DNA from: Hermatobates lingyangjiaoensis
Taxonomy: Eukaryota > Arthropoda > Insecta > Hemiptera > Hermatobatidae
DNA length: 64,000 nucleotides
Reading direction: 5' to 3'
NCBI GenBank assembly: GCA_026182355.1
Contig: JAPFBL010000068.1
Coordinates: forward strand, 9,213,001-9,277,000
Positions 12,784 to 24,130 of the stretch are shown here, piece after piece (the first letter of the stretch is position 1; the number at the start of each line of letters is the position of its first letter). Under the pieces are notes generated by a model that did not search any database, was not told the DNA's origin, and worked only from the letters and a program-made list of their open reading frames with translations. The translations under genes were made by a program, and so were the position numbers.

Positions 12784-13867
12784 TTTTTTTTTCAAAATGA
12801 AATAGCCATGTAAATATTGCAATTAACTGCCTGCACTTATTTGAACTTAACGTTAAGATTAGATCTCTAATAGACGGAGCTAATAGTTCTCTAATTAATG
12901 TCCTTTCTTATCATATATTTATTTAACTGTTTCATGTGGGATATCTGTACCAGTTTTTATTCGTCTTAGCCTGTTATTTTGACTAGAATATTTGGAGTGA
13001 ACGTATTAGGATGAGCAGAGTGGTACTTGCAAGAGGTATATAGTGGTGGTGTTATCTAGAGCGCTGAGAGAACCAGTTAGTTACTGGCAATGAATAGTGA
13101 AATTGTGATAATTTAAACAAGGTTGAGAAATTTTAACTGGTTACAATTTGTTTAAATTTCAACACGTGACTCCTCTATACCAAATGTGTGTGTACAGGAA
13201 GACTAAGTGTTGTTACTTATGTTTCAACTATGTTTTCAGATTCATTATATGATATTGGACATTTTGGGTTGCTTCTTAAAAATAACAGTATTATTATATT
13301 TTTAACACTAACGCCTGTTATTTTGACTTATTTAGTGATGATGTGGTTGTCACACTAACAGTGATTCTAACAATTATCAATCCAGTAATTGCCATTTGTG
13401 AATTCAATCCTCCAGATCCGTAGTTTTACTTCAACATCTCACAACCATCTTGATATTTTCAATTATTTTCATAAACCCGAATTGAAACTTTGAGAATTCT
13501 TTACACCAATTTAGTTTACTGTGTACTTTTAACTTATAGCATGGTATTGTTAAAAAAAAGTTACCTTACCATTTGTCGTGGTCTTTGAATAACCTATACT
13601 GATAAATAGAAATATTATTAGGACATTACTAGGTAAACTAGGTAAATGACAATATCAGTACAACGATATTTTAGCATTGTCTTTTTATCAGTTATCTTCA
13701 TCAATTAGAAGAAAATATCTTTAAAAAAGCATTATTTGGGACAAAAAACCCACAATTTGAATTATTCAGAATATTATTTGGTTTGATAAATAGTCTTTGC
13801 TAATTTAAACGAATAATGAACTGTATTTTACTAGGATTTCATGTGTAGTTACATATATAATAGTTAA
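12784..13867. other. Spacer between inverted repeats A and B, no gene recognised
   Basis: AT-rich sequence between copy A and the PLE palindrome. No coding frame, exon or recognised repeat was seen. Confidence 0.45.
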
Positions 13868-14090
13868 AAAGATTTCACATGAACACGTGAAATAACAATC
13901 AATGATCAAACCACAATATGAAATGGGAAAACAAGACTAAGATCTTTCAACTGTAACAAGCGGTCTTCGTCAGAAGCGTCAAACGGTCTTCCAGTTAGGT
14001 TTTTGACTCTGACGAAGACCGCTTGTTATGGTTTAAAGATCTTGGTTTTGTTTTCCAATTTCATATTGTCGTTTGATCATATATAATAGT
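13868..14090. repeat. Inverted pair of PLE family-1 ends
   Basis: The left arm (13868-13980, reverse strand) and right arm (13985-14090, forward strand) are head-to-head copies of the family-1 terminal repeat. Both include the tail ending at atgatcaaaccacaatatgaaat or its complement. The left hammerhead core is intact (CTGACGA, GAAAGATCTTAGTC on the reverse strand). In the right arm the GAAA box reads taaa, so the G is lost. No PLE coding sequence lies between the arms. Confidence 0.65.
13935..13980 (-). ncRNA. Hammerhead-like ribozyme core, PLE family 1
   Basis: On the reverse strand, CTGACGA, a stem II of ACCG/CAGT type with a CTTGTTA loop, and GAAAGATCTT appear in hammerhead order. Stem III is the palindrome AGATCT, too short to fold on itself. 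Confidence 0.5.
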
Positions 14091-14914
14091 CTACAGAACA
14101 AGTATAGATGAACACATTGAAAGATTGAAACAACTAGTTATAACATTAAAGCAATTTAAGTTTAAAACTTAATTATGCTAAATAGTTTCTTATTAAAGAA
14201 GTATATGTATATATAGGATGCGTTGCAAATGCAAGACTAACCTGTCCCAAACCACAGAAATTGGTAAAGAGTTATACAGCTTTACTTTCATTTTAGAGAA
14301 AATTTATAAAAGGTTAAGTTTTTTTAATCAAAACCAGGATTGAATGTTTAAAGAAGGGCGCCAAAAATTTATATTGAAAGTAAGAATGTTTGAAGACTTT
14401 TAAATTTATAATATACTTTAAAATTTTGCTAATTAACGAGATCATATTATTATACACTGCTATTAATAAAGATTCTATATTGACTACAGTCGCAATCAAT
14501 GTAGCTGGAGTCAAAGTAATAAGTTAAATTACAGGTGGCTTGATTTACCACTAACAAACAAGTAGAACACAAAATCAATCGAAAAGAAACTCAGAAACTA
14601 CAGAAAAATAGCGACTTCCAAGAGTGTGAGCTATAAAAGATCTTTTACGAAGAAAATTTAAAATATTATAATTACTAACCACTACAATGGTATACAATTT
14701 AGAAATAACAAATTTTAATGCATTAGATGCACATTAAAGTTAGAAGAATACGTTACCAAATTTGTTTTGAGAAAGATAACCAAAACAAAGCCACTGATAT
14801 TGTTTTCAGAATGGAAATAAATTTAACAGAAGTTGACAAAATTGTTGAAATTGAGCAAAAACAAAGGAAAACTGAAAGTAAATATTAGGAATATTTTTTA
14901 AGAGTATAGATTAG
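14091..14914. other. AT-rich spacer, nothing recognised
   Basis: No gene or repeat was identified. Part of it may belong to the body of the decayed LINE just downstream, but no reverse transcriptase motif is visible. Confidence 0.4.
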
Positions 14915-15405
14915 GGTTAAAAAACTGTGGTTAAGTCATATCCAATCAAAGAGAGGAAAAAGTGTGACATAGAGCTTTCACACAAGATAACACAAGCCCT
15001 CAGAGGCCATGGTGGGACTAAATCTTACCTCAATAGGTTCCATATTATTGACAGTGACAGGTATTCTTGTGATAGTGTATCACCACAGACATGGGACCTT
15101 ATACTCTTCAGCTGCCAAATCTTGACTAAGAGTGACAACTATTTATGACATTTACAATAACAACTGGATGTGGTTGGCCTCCAGCAAAGAGTATGATAGT
15201 GCAAAACAGTGATCTATTTCAAAATTTTCAACAATGCATCAACTTTATAGACTTTCCAAAAATTTTATAGTTGTGTATCTAAATTTAATGTAATGAAAGG
15301 CTTATGTAATCGTACTGTAATGTATTTTAATGTTAAAACTAAGATAGCATGTAATATTATGTATGGTGCATGCAAAATAAATGGATTAAAAAAAAGTAAA
15401 TTATA
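14915..15405 (+). pseudogene. Decayed 5'-truncated LINE tail (C-terminal zinc-finger region)
   Basis: An open stretch at 14927-15148 resembles the C-terminal region of the LINE at 27.0-27.8 kb. Its ITQALRGHGGTKSYLNRF matches VTQALSGHGKNRAYLHRF there, and is followed by a degenerate CxC...C zinc-finger-like region in which the His is replaced (WDLILFSC against WEHIILRC). After the stop comes a 3' UTR ending in an A-rich tail (aaataaatggattaaaaaaa) that abuts repeat copy B. Everything 5' of this is missing, as expected of abortive LINE insertion. It is non-functional. Confidence 0.6.
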
Positions 15406-15420
15406 AAAATAATATAAAAA

Positions 15421-17047
15421 ATCTGGAGTGGCCTACACTCTACTTTACTATAAGTAACTCAATGTCAAATTTCATGAGTATATAAAACATAACTTATCAT
15501 TTAAGCACAACATAAATATCTAAATGGGATATAATTATTAGCATTGGATTCGTGAGTTAGTACAGATAGTGATTGAAGGACATATCAATTTATAAGCTTA
15601 TTTTTGTACATCACAAATAATTTATTATTTGCAAATAATTTCATTAGTATAACTACAGCAGTAATAACATTTTTGAAAAACCAATTTGAACATTTCTTGA
15701 AACGAAATATTATCCTACAAGAGAACATGGCTATTGTTCAAATACCCAGTAGATTTCTTACATCATTTACTTGACATCCTTCTACATTGAATATTAAAGT
15801 AAAATTTTCAAATTTGAAACAGTAAAATACCATTTTCTTCTCTGAAAAACATCTTAAACAGCGAAGAAAATGTTGTTTTAAGGTGATTTGTTAATTAAAG
15901 ATGTACGATAATTACAGTTATTAATCTCTAAACGAAAGATTTATATTTTGAATTATCTTTTACATTTTTGGTTTTTAACAGAATTATTATACTGGGAAAT
16001 TTATGGCTTCTTAGTATTTAATAAGATCATTTTCCTTCCCCTTTGTCAAATAACATATATACGAATTTTTTTTTAATGAGTGTTATCATTTACCTGCACA
16101 ATATTATTCCTCTTACATCTCTTATAAGTCAATAATATATTTTCATTTTTCCATTAGAAACATCAAATTTATCTCAGTGGATTCGCTCAAACAATTTCTA
16201 AGTCAATGTAAACAATGTAAAAAATCCAAAAAATTCGACAAGTATAGCAGGTGATCTCTTAGTCTAGAATAAACAAACAGTTTTTATGTCGTTATTGCTC
16301 TTTCCCGTAATTGAAACTTCATGCATTTTTTTTTGTGAATTGCTAATTGTTTGTTCCATTTTTGGTCAAATTTTCATTATTTTTTAACGAGCCGTTTAGC
16401 GTCAAAAAATCATTTTCTGAAAACACAAATCGTACAGTAACGCCCCTTTAGCGAAGGTAATTTCAAAAAAAAATATCTCAACTCATTCGCCATATAATGT
16501 TCTATTTGTAGGCATAGTTTCATTCTTGTCCGTCAAACAGTATGGCTTGTATTGCTCTCACAAGGTTTGAGATTGAATTATAAGTCAAAATTTTTATATT
16601 TTATTGAAAAAAAAAATATTTCCTGTTGTCTTAAAATTCTGAATATATTTTTCGTTTGTTGCATTTGTAACTTCAATGATAATGTCAAAATTTCAAAACT
16701 CTAGGGTTATCAGTTTAGGAGAAATAAATATTTTAAAAAAAACGGTTTTTGGCAAAAAAAGTGACTTTCCCATCATGCATAATTCTTCCCAAACAATAGG
16801 AATCTTCGTCTAAATGGGGCCCATTTTTTTGTAAAATATCAACTTGATCCATCAAAGATTCTGGACCGTAGCGTGGTAACAAGCAATGCTAACACACTCA
16901 CCCACCCACCCACCCACCCACCCACACACACACAGACATCATCGTAAAAACGTCATAAAACGACTTCTGGGACCTCAAAACATGTAATTCCGTCAAAATC
17001 TCGAGATCGAATTTTTTCACGATCACTATACTTTACTTATAGTAAAG
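15421..17047 (+). repeat. 1.63-kb repeat, copy B
   Basis: This is the reference copy of the repeat family in the orientation used here. It runs from atctggagtggcctacactc to the terminal palindrome tactttacttatagtaaagta. It carries inverted CTTTACTATAAGTAA motifs at both ends and a cccacc/ca microsatellite at 16898-16935. It differs from copy A by only scattered bases over 1.6 kb. No protein of recognisable family is encoded. Its distal 830 bp are repeated twice more immediately downstream. Confidence 0.8.
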
Positions 17048-17880
17048 TAAAAAATACAAAAAATTCGACAAGTATAGCAGGTGATCTCTTAGTCTAGAAT
17101 AAACAAACAGTTTTTATATCGTTATTGCTCTTTCCCGTAATTGAAACTTCATGCATTTTTTTTGTGAATTGCTAATTGTTTGTTCCATTTTTGGTCAAAT
17201 TTTCATTATTTTTTAACGAGCCGTTTAGCGTCAAAAAATCATTTTCTGAAAACACAAATCGTACAGTAACGCCCCTTTAGCGAAGGTAATTTCAAAAAAA
17301 AATATCTCAACTCATTCGCCATATAATGTTCTATTTGTAGGCATAGTTTCATTCTTGTCCGTCAAACAGTATGGCTTGTATTGCTCTCACAAGGTTTGAG
17401 ATTGAATTATAAGTCAAAATTTTTACATTTTATTGAAAAAAAAAATATTTTCTGTTGTCTTAAAATTCTGAATATATTTTTCGTTTGTTGCATTTGTAAC
17501 TTCAATGATAATGTCAAAATTTCAAAACTCTAGGGTTATCAGTTTAGGAGAAATAAATATTTTAAAAAAAACGGTTTTTGGCAAAAAAAGTGACTTTCCC
17601 ATCATGCATAATTCTTCCCAAACAATAGGAATCTTCGTCTAAATGGGGCCCATTTTTTTGTAAAATATCAACTTGATCCATCAAAGATTCTGGACCGTAG
17701 CGTGGTAACAAGCAATGCTAACACACTCACCCACACCCACCCACCCACCCACCCACACACACACAGAAATCATCGTAAAAACGTCATAAAACGACTTCTG
17801 GGACCTCAAAACATGTAATTCCGTCAAAATCTCGAGATCGAATTTTTTCACGATCACTATACTTTACTTATAGTAAAGTA
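17048..17880 (+). repeat. 830-bp tandem copy C of the repeat's distal half
   Basis: Copy C begins with atacaaaaaattcgacaagt directly after copy B's terminal palindrome and ends at the same palindrome, so it is an exact-phase tandem copy of 16216-17047. The landmark aaattcgaca recurs at 16231, 17061 and 17891, which gives a period of 830 bp. It is very close to copy B in sequence. Confidence 0.85.
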
Positions 17881-18731
17881 AAAATACAAAAAATTCGACA
17901 AGTATAGCAGGTGATCTCTTAGTCTAGGATAAACAAAGAGTTTTTATATCGTTATTGCTCTTTCCCGTCATTGAAACTTCATGATTTTTTTTTATGAATT
18001 GCTAATTTTTTGTTCCATTTTTGGTCAAATTTTCATTATTTTTTAACGAGCCGTTTAGCGTCAAAAAAACATTTTCTGAAAACACAAATCGTACTATAAC
18101 GCCCCTTTAGCGAATGTAATTTTGGAAAAAAATATCTCAACTCATTCTCCACATAATGTTTTATTTTTAGGCATACTTTCATTTTGATCCATCAAACAGT
18201 ATGGCTTGTATTGCTCTCACAAGGTTTGAGATTGCATTATAAGTCAAAATTTTTACATTTTATTGAAAAATAAATATTTACTGTTGTTTTAAAATTCTGA
18301 ATATATTTTTCGTTTGTTGCATTTAAAACCTCAAAGATAATGTCAAAATTTCAAAACTGTAGGGTTATCAGTTTAGGAGAAATAAATGTTTTAAAAAAAA
18401 CGGTTTTTGGCAAAAAAAGTGACTTTCCCATCATGCATAATTCTTCCCAAACAATAGGGATCTTCGTCTTTATAAGTCCCATTTTTGTGTAAAATATCAA
18501 CTTGATCCATCAAAGATTCTGGTAGCGTGGTAACAAGCAATGCTAACACACTCACCCACCCACCCACCCACCCACCTACCCACCCACCCACCCACCCACC
18601 CACCCATACACACACAGACATCATCGTAAAAACGTCATAAAACGACTTCTGGGACCTCAAAACATGTAATTCCGTTAAAATCTCGAGATCGAATTTTTTC
18701 ACGATCACTATACTTTACTTATAGTAAAGTA
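17881..18731 (+). repeat. 830-bp tandem copy D (diverged)
   Basis: This is the third tandem unit. It is clearly more diverged than C and shares substitutions with copy E at 26.2 kb (for example cattttgatcc where B and C have cattcttgtcc). Its CCCA tract (18548-18605) is the longest. A 105-codon reverse-strand frame across it (18391-18708) is mostly Val-Gly-Trp from the microsatellite and is not a convincing gene. Confidence 0.85.
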
Positions 18732-19540
18732 AAAATATACCTATTATGATTAAAATATAATGTTTAAAATATAATAATAATACTAATAATAATAATGGAA
18801 TAAAGAATAGTTTTTCAATTAAGTTTCAAATGAAACATCTTTCTGCATAAAATTGATGTTATACCGAAGGAAAATATATTCCAGAGATTTGTTAAGGTAA
18901 TTCCAAATTGATTAGGGGAAAGCGTGAACGGTTCAGCCTGTACAAACACTTGTCTTAAGCATTGTCACTGTAATGCGTTTATCAAGTGCTTAGTAACTTC
19001 CTCTTATGAATAACACTTAACAAGTATACTTTAGAAAGGGAACCTCTTTTAAAATAAAAACGAAGAACATGCAATTAGATCTCTAAACAATCATACAATG
19101 TAAAGTATGCCATGAACTTATGTATGCGTGATCTTATTTTTAGAAATACTATTGTATTCAAAGAACACATATCAATATTTCAAACTAATATCAATCTATT
19201 TTGAAGAACATAAACGTTTTGAAGCTTTATTTTTTTTTTGAAGCATAGTAATATCTTATTTTTATTAAATAAAAATAAACAATTTTATTATTTTCATTCT
19301 TATTTTCACATCCGATTTATTTGGGCATTTATTTTCTTTTATTTTAAATTATTGTTTATACACCTTTAGTTTTAACTTATAATATATTCTAATTATCTTC
19401 ATTATAATTATTTAAATTATTAATATTTATATTCCTGCATTTTCTTTTTAGTTTTAGTTATTGTCTTCTTAATATTCATTATTATTACTTTTTTATCTTT
19501 TTTAGTTTTTATTATTTATATTTACTCATTTTCTTCAGTT
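18732..19540. other. AT-rich DNA leading into a T-rich PLE 3' region
   Basis: No gene was seen. From about 19220 the sequence becomes T-rich, like the 3' untranslated parts of the PLEs at 63.68 kb and (reverse) 44.0 kb, so it probably belongs to the element ending at 19.73 kb. I could not recognise coding remains. Confidence 0.4.
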
Positions 19541-19770
19541 TCACTTATTATTTCTCAGCTCTTCACTTATGCCTAGTTTATTTTTCTTACTTGACTTGAA
19601 CTGGGTATTCGTGTGACAACGGAAATTACAGTTGGTCTCCAACCTTTACTTCGGATGTGCGCTTAGTGTCCCTATCTCTACACTCCTGATGACGGTTGAA
19701 CCGAAAATTAGAGGCTGTAAGTGTGTTCGTATATTTACTCTTTATCTATAGTTACTGTGAAACGTATATA
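19541..19770 (+). repeat. PLE terminal repeat ending in a TA tract
   Basis: A terminal repeat of a distinct PLE family, running into a short tatata stretch (about 19768-19785). It contains an intact-looking hammerhead core at 19680-19716. The upstream T-rich stretch is probably its 3' untranslated region. Confidence 0.6.
19680..19716 (+). ncRNA. Hammerhead-like ribozyme core
   Basis: CTGATGA (19686-19692), stem II cggttgaaccg, GAAA, the AATT palindrome as stem III, then A as the cleavage-site base and a stem I pairing CTC/GAG. Confidence 0.55.
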
Positions 19771-19984
19771 TATTCATATATATAATGGACCATACATATC
19801 TAACATGACTGTTCTCTCCTCACTGTATCATTTCTTTTTCTGTCTCTGTCCATTTACTTTGGAAGAAATATCGAAATTACGTCACATTTTTTATTTCGAC
19901 TTTCTTTCTGTTTTTGTTATATATATATGTTTAGGAAGCAGAATTTTGTTGTTGTTAAAAATAGGCATACATTTTAACAGCACT

Positions 19985-19987
<3 letters not shown>

Positions 19988-20030
<43 letters not shown>

Positions 20031-20125
20031 TTGAGATGGAAATTACAGCGAAAGCAACACAATGACAAATATAGACATAACTTATTTCTGTATTTCGACA
20101 TCCGACGTCATCAGGTCAATAGACC
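19988..20125 (-). repeat. TA microsatellite and reverse-strand PLE end
   Basis: A (TA)n tract at 19988-20023 is followed by a reverse-strand PLE end: the complement of 20081-20115 reads CTGATGACGTCGGATGTCGAAATAC, a hammerhead-like core. It faces the forward-strand PLE end at 19.7 kb but belongs to a different family, resembling the one at 61.6 kb. Confidence 0.55.
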
Positions 20126-20159
20126 GCCTAGCAGGGAGGCAGGGTGTTGAGTAGCCACC

Positions 20160-20847
20160 TGTGGTTTTTGTATTACAAATTCCTTATAACAAGAACAAGT
20201 TTTAGACATTTAAAAGTTGCTCTCATAGGAAAATACAAGAAAGGACGAAACAACTTTGAAAAAGTCCACTTATACTTTGTAGAGCTACTTATGATGTAGA
20301 TCGTCTAGGTTGCATGGATAGTAATTTTTTAAATAATATTATTCTGTTAGTATTGAGTAAAATTGTAGAACTCCAATGATAACCTAATTAATATGGTTAC
20401 CTCTATTTTGACTAAAATTATAATATACCGAATTTGTTATTAGTAATAATATTAACAATGGGAAATAAACCCAATTATACTGTGTATTGCGACCAAGATT
20501 TTGTAGGTTTTGACTCAGTTAAGAGTTTATTTGTATGAGCAGATTTGGTTTCGTCCAATGGAGGGCATTGTGGTGAATCATTGGTTTGCTGGGTCTGAGC
20601 CAGACATTAGATAAAGGACCAGAGGTGATTAGGGAAACAGAGGCATCCTTACACAAACAAAGCACTATTGTCAACCACTTTGATCCACTATATTTTTATA
20701 TACTTACAAACAAACATACGTAACATTAAATAAATGTAAACTAATGTCCCTATACAACAAGATACAGAAGGAATGAAATGATGTGACACTTCAGAAATTC
20801 TTGGAGAGATTAATCCGTTCTGGCTACTTGTAGCCCTTATCATGACG
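20160..20847. other. AT-rich DNA, nothing recognised
   Basis: No coding region or recognised repeat. A slightly GC-richer patch at 20560-20650 (missing obvious Pol III boxes) is unassigned. Confidence 0.4.
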
Positions 20848-20975
20848 TATAAAATAAATTTAGATATTTAAAAAATGCTCTAAGACCAATTTTTATTCTA
20901 GTAGAAACCCTTTATTAAGAATATTTTTGTTGATCATCAAAGCTGCCTTTGATCTGCTTATTTAATTTCATGGTG
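20848..20975 (+). repeat. Direct duplication, copy 1
   Basis: About 120 bp that recur at 21551-21677. Shared text includes ccaatttttattctagtaga, aaccctttattaagaatatt and ctgcctttgatctgcttatt. The two copies differ at scattered bases. Confidence 0.75.
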
Positions 20976-21344
20976 TTTTATCATCAATATATAAATGACA
21001 TTCATTTTTCTTCATGTTATAAATTGAATTTCGGGTCTCACCTAAATTCAATCTTGTACGTTGAAACACATGTTCGCTTAGTTCTCAGTATAACGTAGGA
21101 GTACACTGAGATTTAGATAATTTATTCAATTTATATTAACCTCTAAGGACAGAATGTCCTCTATTGGTTTTAGAATTTGAGGTAGGTATATATTTCAAAA
21201 CAAAGATTTATATTAGGTTATGTTGCAGTAGCAGTCTTACAAGAGAATACACATAGGCCAAACATTGGCTCTTTTTGATACCTCACCATGAAAATTACAC
21301 ATTGGTAATCCTAAATTTTGCTAATTAAATTGTATTTAGATTAG

Positions 21345-21518
21345 GGATCGTATTATCTGACATCGTTCAGGCTCGTGGCAGAAAGCTTAACGTCTTCTTG
21401 GAGAGACGACGTGCTCAGATTTACTCACCTCCTGCGTGAATAGGTCAGAGAGGGTATTGAAACCTGGATCTACTAGTCCGGAGGCGAGTATGTTGCCACT
21501 GGGCTAACCTGGCCCCTA
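21345..21518 (-). mobile_element. tRNA-derived SINE
   Basis: On the reverse strand from 21518 down, the sequence reads ggggccaggttagcccagtgg, containing a Pol III A box (TTAGCCCAGTGG). About 45 nt later comes a B-box-like GGTTTCAATACC with T-arm geometry. A 100-nt tRNA-unrelated body follows, down to about 21345. The head is tRNA-sized, but the acceptor stem does not pair, as expected for a SINE. It lies between the two copies of the 120-bp direct duplication. Confidence 0.6.
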
Positions 21519-21550
21519 ATAAATAAACTTCTAAATAATTAAAATTAAAA

Positions 21551-21677
21551 TATAAAAAATAAATTTAGATGTTTTAAAAATGGTCTTAATACCAATTTTT
21601 ATTCTAGTAGAAACCCTTTATTAAGAATATTTTTGTTGAACATCAATGCTGCCTTTGATCTGCTTATTTTATTTCAT
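21551..21677 (+). repeat. Direct duplication, copy 2
   Basis: Second copy of the segment at 20848-20975, about 705 bp downstream and in the same orientation. Confidence 0.75.
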
Positions 21678-22505
21678 ATAAACTGCGCTAAATAGATTGA
21701 AAAATGAAAAGATTATGGAGAAATTCAATTTGGAATAATTTATTTATTTTGGTTGATATTTCAAGAAGAAGTAGTTTGTTGAAGTGTAGAGAGTCAAATC
21801 AAAACCTCAAATTGGGACAGGTTTGCAGGTTTGTCTCTGAGAGTAAAACACGAAACCATCATAATAGAGTAAAAGGAAAAAGGAAATTGTGAAGAGAACT
21901 AACGTAGAGAAATAACATTTAAATGGAAAATTCCCTTCTTGGAATTTTATAAATATCATTATTGTTTTAACATAAAATATTTTCGTTTGATGCCTTTCAG
22001 TGCGGATAGAATGACTAAATTATGTAACGCATGCATAATGTAGTGTAATTTGTTAGTGTCATGAAGCAAGAAGTTTCTGTGTCATAATTTGACGTGAATA
22101 AATGTTATGATAAATGTCACTAGGAAATTCATGATATAGTAGATATATCAGAACTGTGAATTGTTATAAAACAGTTAGAATGAATATCAAGAAAATAGAA
22201 GAGGTACAAAGAACTATAATAGTTCATCTGTTATAATGAACGTATATCTGCGTTTATATATTTCTAGACACTAAAATCACTTTTGTATTAAGGCCAATTA
22301 GAAATATTTTAAGTACTTAAAAAATCTTCATACCTAAATGAGATACATTGAGTAAATTTGTTCACTCCTATAATTTCTATATATAAAGTTCGTGATTTTG
22401 TTTGTTTGTTCACCCATTTTCCGTAGAGATAGAGAACTCAAATTAAATATATATTATTAATTACCTGAATAATGTTAAACAAAAGAAAATTATCACTATA
22501 TTCCC
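21678..22505. other. AT-rich DNA, no gene recognised
   Basis: An open frame at 21704-21892 (+) has no recognisable domain and no supporting splice or start context. Nothing else was seen. Confidence 0.4.
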
Positions 22506-22700
22506 AAAATTGGAGCCAGGGTAGCAAGTGTCTTGCGTGCTCGCCGATGACAGTAGTGCAAAAATATTATATATAAATGTAACAAAATAAAAATTAATTT
22601 AAAATAAAGGCATGGAGTAAGAGTAGCCCAGAGGCTTGCGTGCTTGCTGATGACAGTACCGCAAATGTATTATAAATAAATGTAATAAATATATAATAAA
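22506..22700 (+). repeat. Tandem pair of about 105-bp tRNA-like units
   Basis: Two diverged copies (from about 22511 and 22617) share cttgcgtgctcgccgatgac or its variant, then gcaaa-tattata-ataaatgtaa. The second has gagtagcccagaggcttgcg, which resembles a Pol III A box. This could be a dimeric SINE or a SINE with a duplicated head. No clear B box was found. Confidence 0.45.
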
Positions 22701-23257
22701 TTACTACATTAGAAGTTAAAAATGAATAATTTTACAAACAAACTTGAATAAAACTGTCAGTTTTATGATAATAAACTATAGTTTATCGGGACTCGGTCAG
22801 TTCTTCTTATATCCTCATAGAAACCCATATTTATGGAACATAATTTGTTTACTGGGTTGATTGCTATAGCATCAAGTGGTGGTAACTGATAACGTTCCAG
22901 TTATCATTGGCGGGCTGAGTCTAAAAGTATTGCTTGACAAGAAACATACAGACTCCCTACACAGATATTCAATTCTTACTTTTTCCAAAAAAAAAAATCC
23001 TTTAGCAAAAACAAAAACATGAACTTAATAACTTATTTTCAACCTCTTTTTTATTTATTGCAGTGAAATGTAGATTAGATATTACAGTAAAACTCATTCT
23101 ATTACATATTATTGAATAATGTAACTAATGTTATTTTGAACACTTTGGATCATGAAGGTCAACTGTTATTTTAGAAGTGGTTATATCAAAAATGTTTAAC
23201 AAACTGAATAAAATGCAATAAATCTACAAGTAATTGTGAATATTTATTCTGGTGAAT
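22701..23257. other. AT-rich DNA, nothing recognised
   Basis: No coding region or named repeat was identified. Confidence 0.4.
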
Positions 23258-24130
23258 TTCTACTTACTGCAGTGCTTCAAATAGTAAGATACCCTTTTTG
23301 GTGGTATTTTTAACTAGAAAAATATCTAAAACTAATAGAAATTCCTGACTATTGTAATGCATGTCTAGTCAAATGTCTATATAATAGAATGTCTTTAATG
23401 GTGGAATGTCTGCCTTGTCTAGTGCTTCAAAATAGTGAGGATTCTTTCTTGGCTGTGTATTATTCTAGTTCATGTTGGAGGTGTATTTTCCCAGTATAGC
23501 GCTTTAAAATAGTGGGTACTCTTTTTTAGCGTTGTGTTCGTAGAAGCTCATATTTATAGGGTAATGTGTTTGCTTATGAACTGTTATGACCATTTGCTCA
23601 AGATAGTGAGGTACTCTTTTTGATGGAGTGTTTGTAGTGGCTCATATTTGTGAAGTGCATCTCATGGTAATGTGTTTGCTTAGAGCAGCGTTTCTCAAAC
23701 TTTTTTCCTTCAGGCTGCTCCTATGAAATAACGAATATTTTTGGGGGTGCATCATTGATTTTAATATAGAAAGTTTAATCCTGAAATTCAAAAATAGAAA
23801 ATGATAGAAAATTAAAAGAATAGGTTTTTGAGAGATCAGTAACAAATGATTTAAATCCTCAAAGAAAGGAAAAGAGAAAGTTTTATTCCTTGCTGCTTAA
23901 AGATATAAGAAATTTACCTCCCAGTTCAAAATATGGAGTGACGGTGATGTGGCTCAGACGTAGAAACCATGGTGTTTCTAAAATAAATGAAAGTAATGAA
24001 TACTTTTAAAATATAAATTTAATCTTCGGTTGTCTTGGGGTGCACCTGGCTACTTTCCAGAGCGCACCGTTTGAGAAGTTCTTTTTAGTTTGGCGTTTCA
24101 TAATAGAGGAACTCCCCGATTAGTGATGAA
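23258..24130 (+). repeat. Diverged tandem array interrupted by an hAT MITE
   Basis: A motif of the form gtgcttcaaaatagtgaggtactcttttt recurs with divergence at about 23273, 23420, 23497 and 23596, and again at 24093 beyond the hAT insertion. Between the last units the phrases ggctcatattt and gtaatgtgtttgcttag also repeat. Spacing is irregular (roughly 75-150 bp), so this is an old array. Confidence 0.55.
23686..24083. mobile_element. hAT-type MITE, degraded copy
   Basis: The left end is cagcgtttctcaaactttttt and the right end is gcgcaccgtttgagaagtt, which are inverted relatives (CAGYGYTTCTCAAAC) typical of hAT superfamily termini. The interior matches the copy at 28392-28843 (aaagaaatttacc, ccagttcaaaatatg, ttggggtgcacctggctac). 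The last five bases of the right end are altered and no target duplication is visible. Non-coding and non-autonomous. Confidence 0.7.

Noticed and set aside
18391..18708. 105-codon reverse frame in repeat copy D, with similar peptides in the other copies (EILTELHVLRSQKSF)
   Set aside because: The frame is broken in other copies, most of its centre is Val-Gly-Trp from the CCCA tract, and I see no conserved domain. Kept only as part of the repeat.
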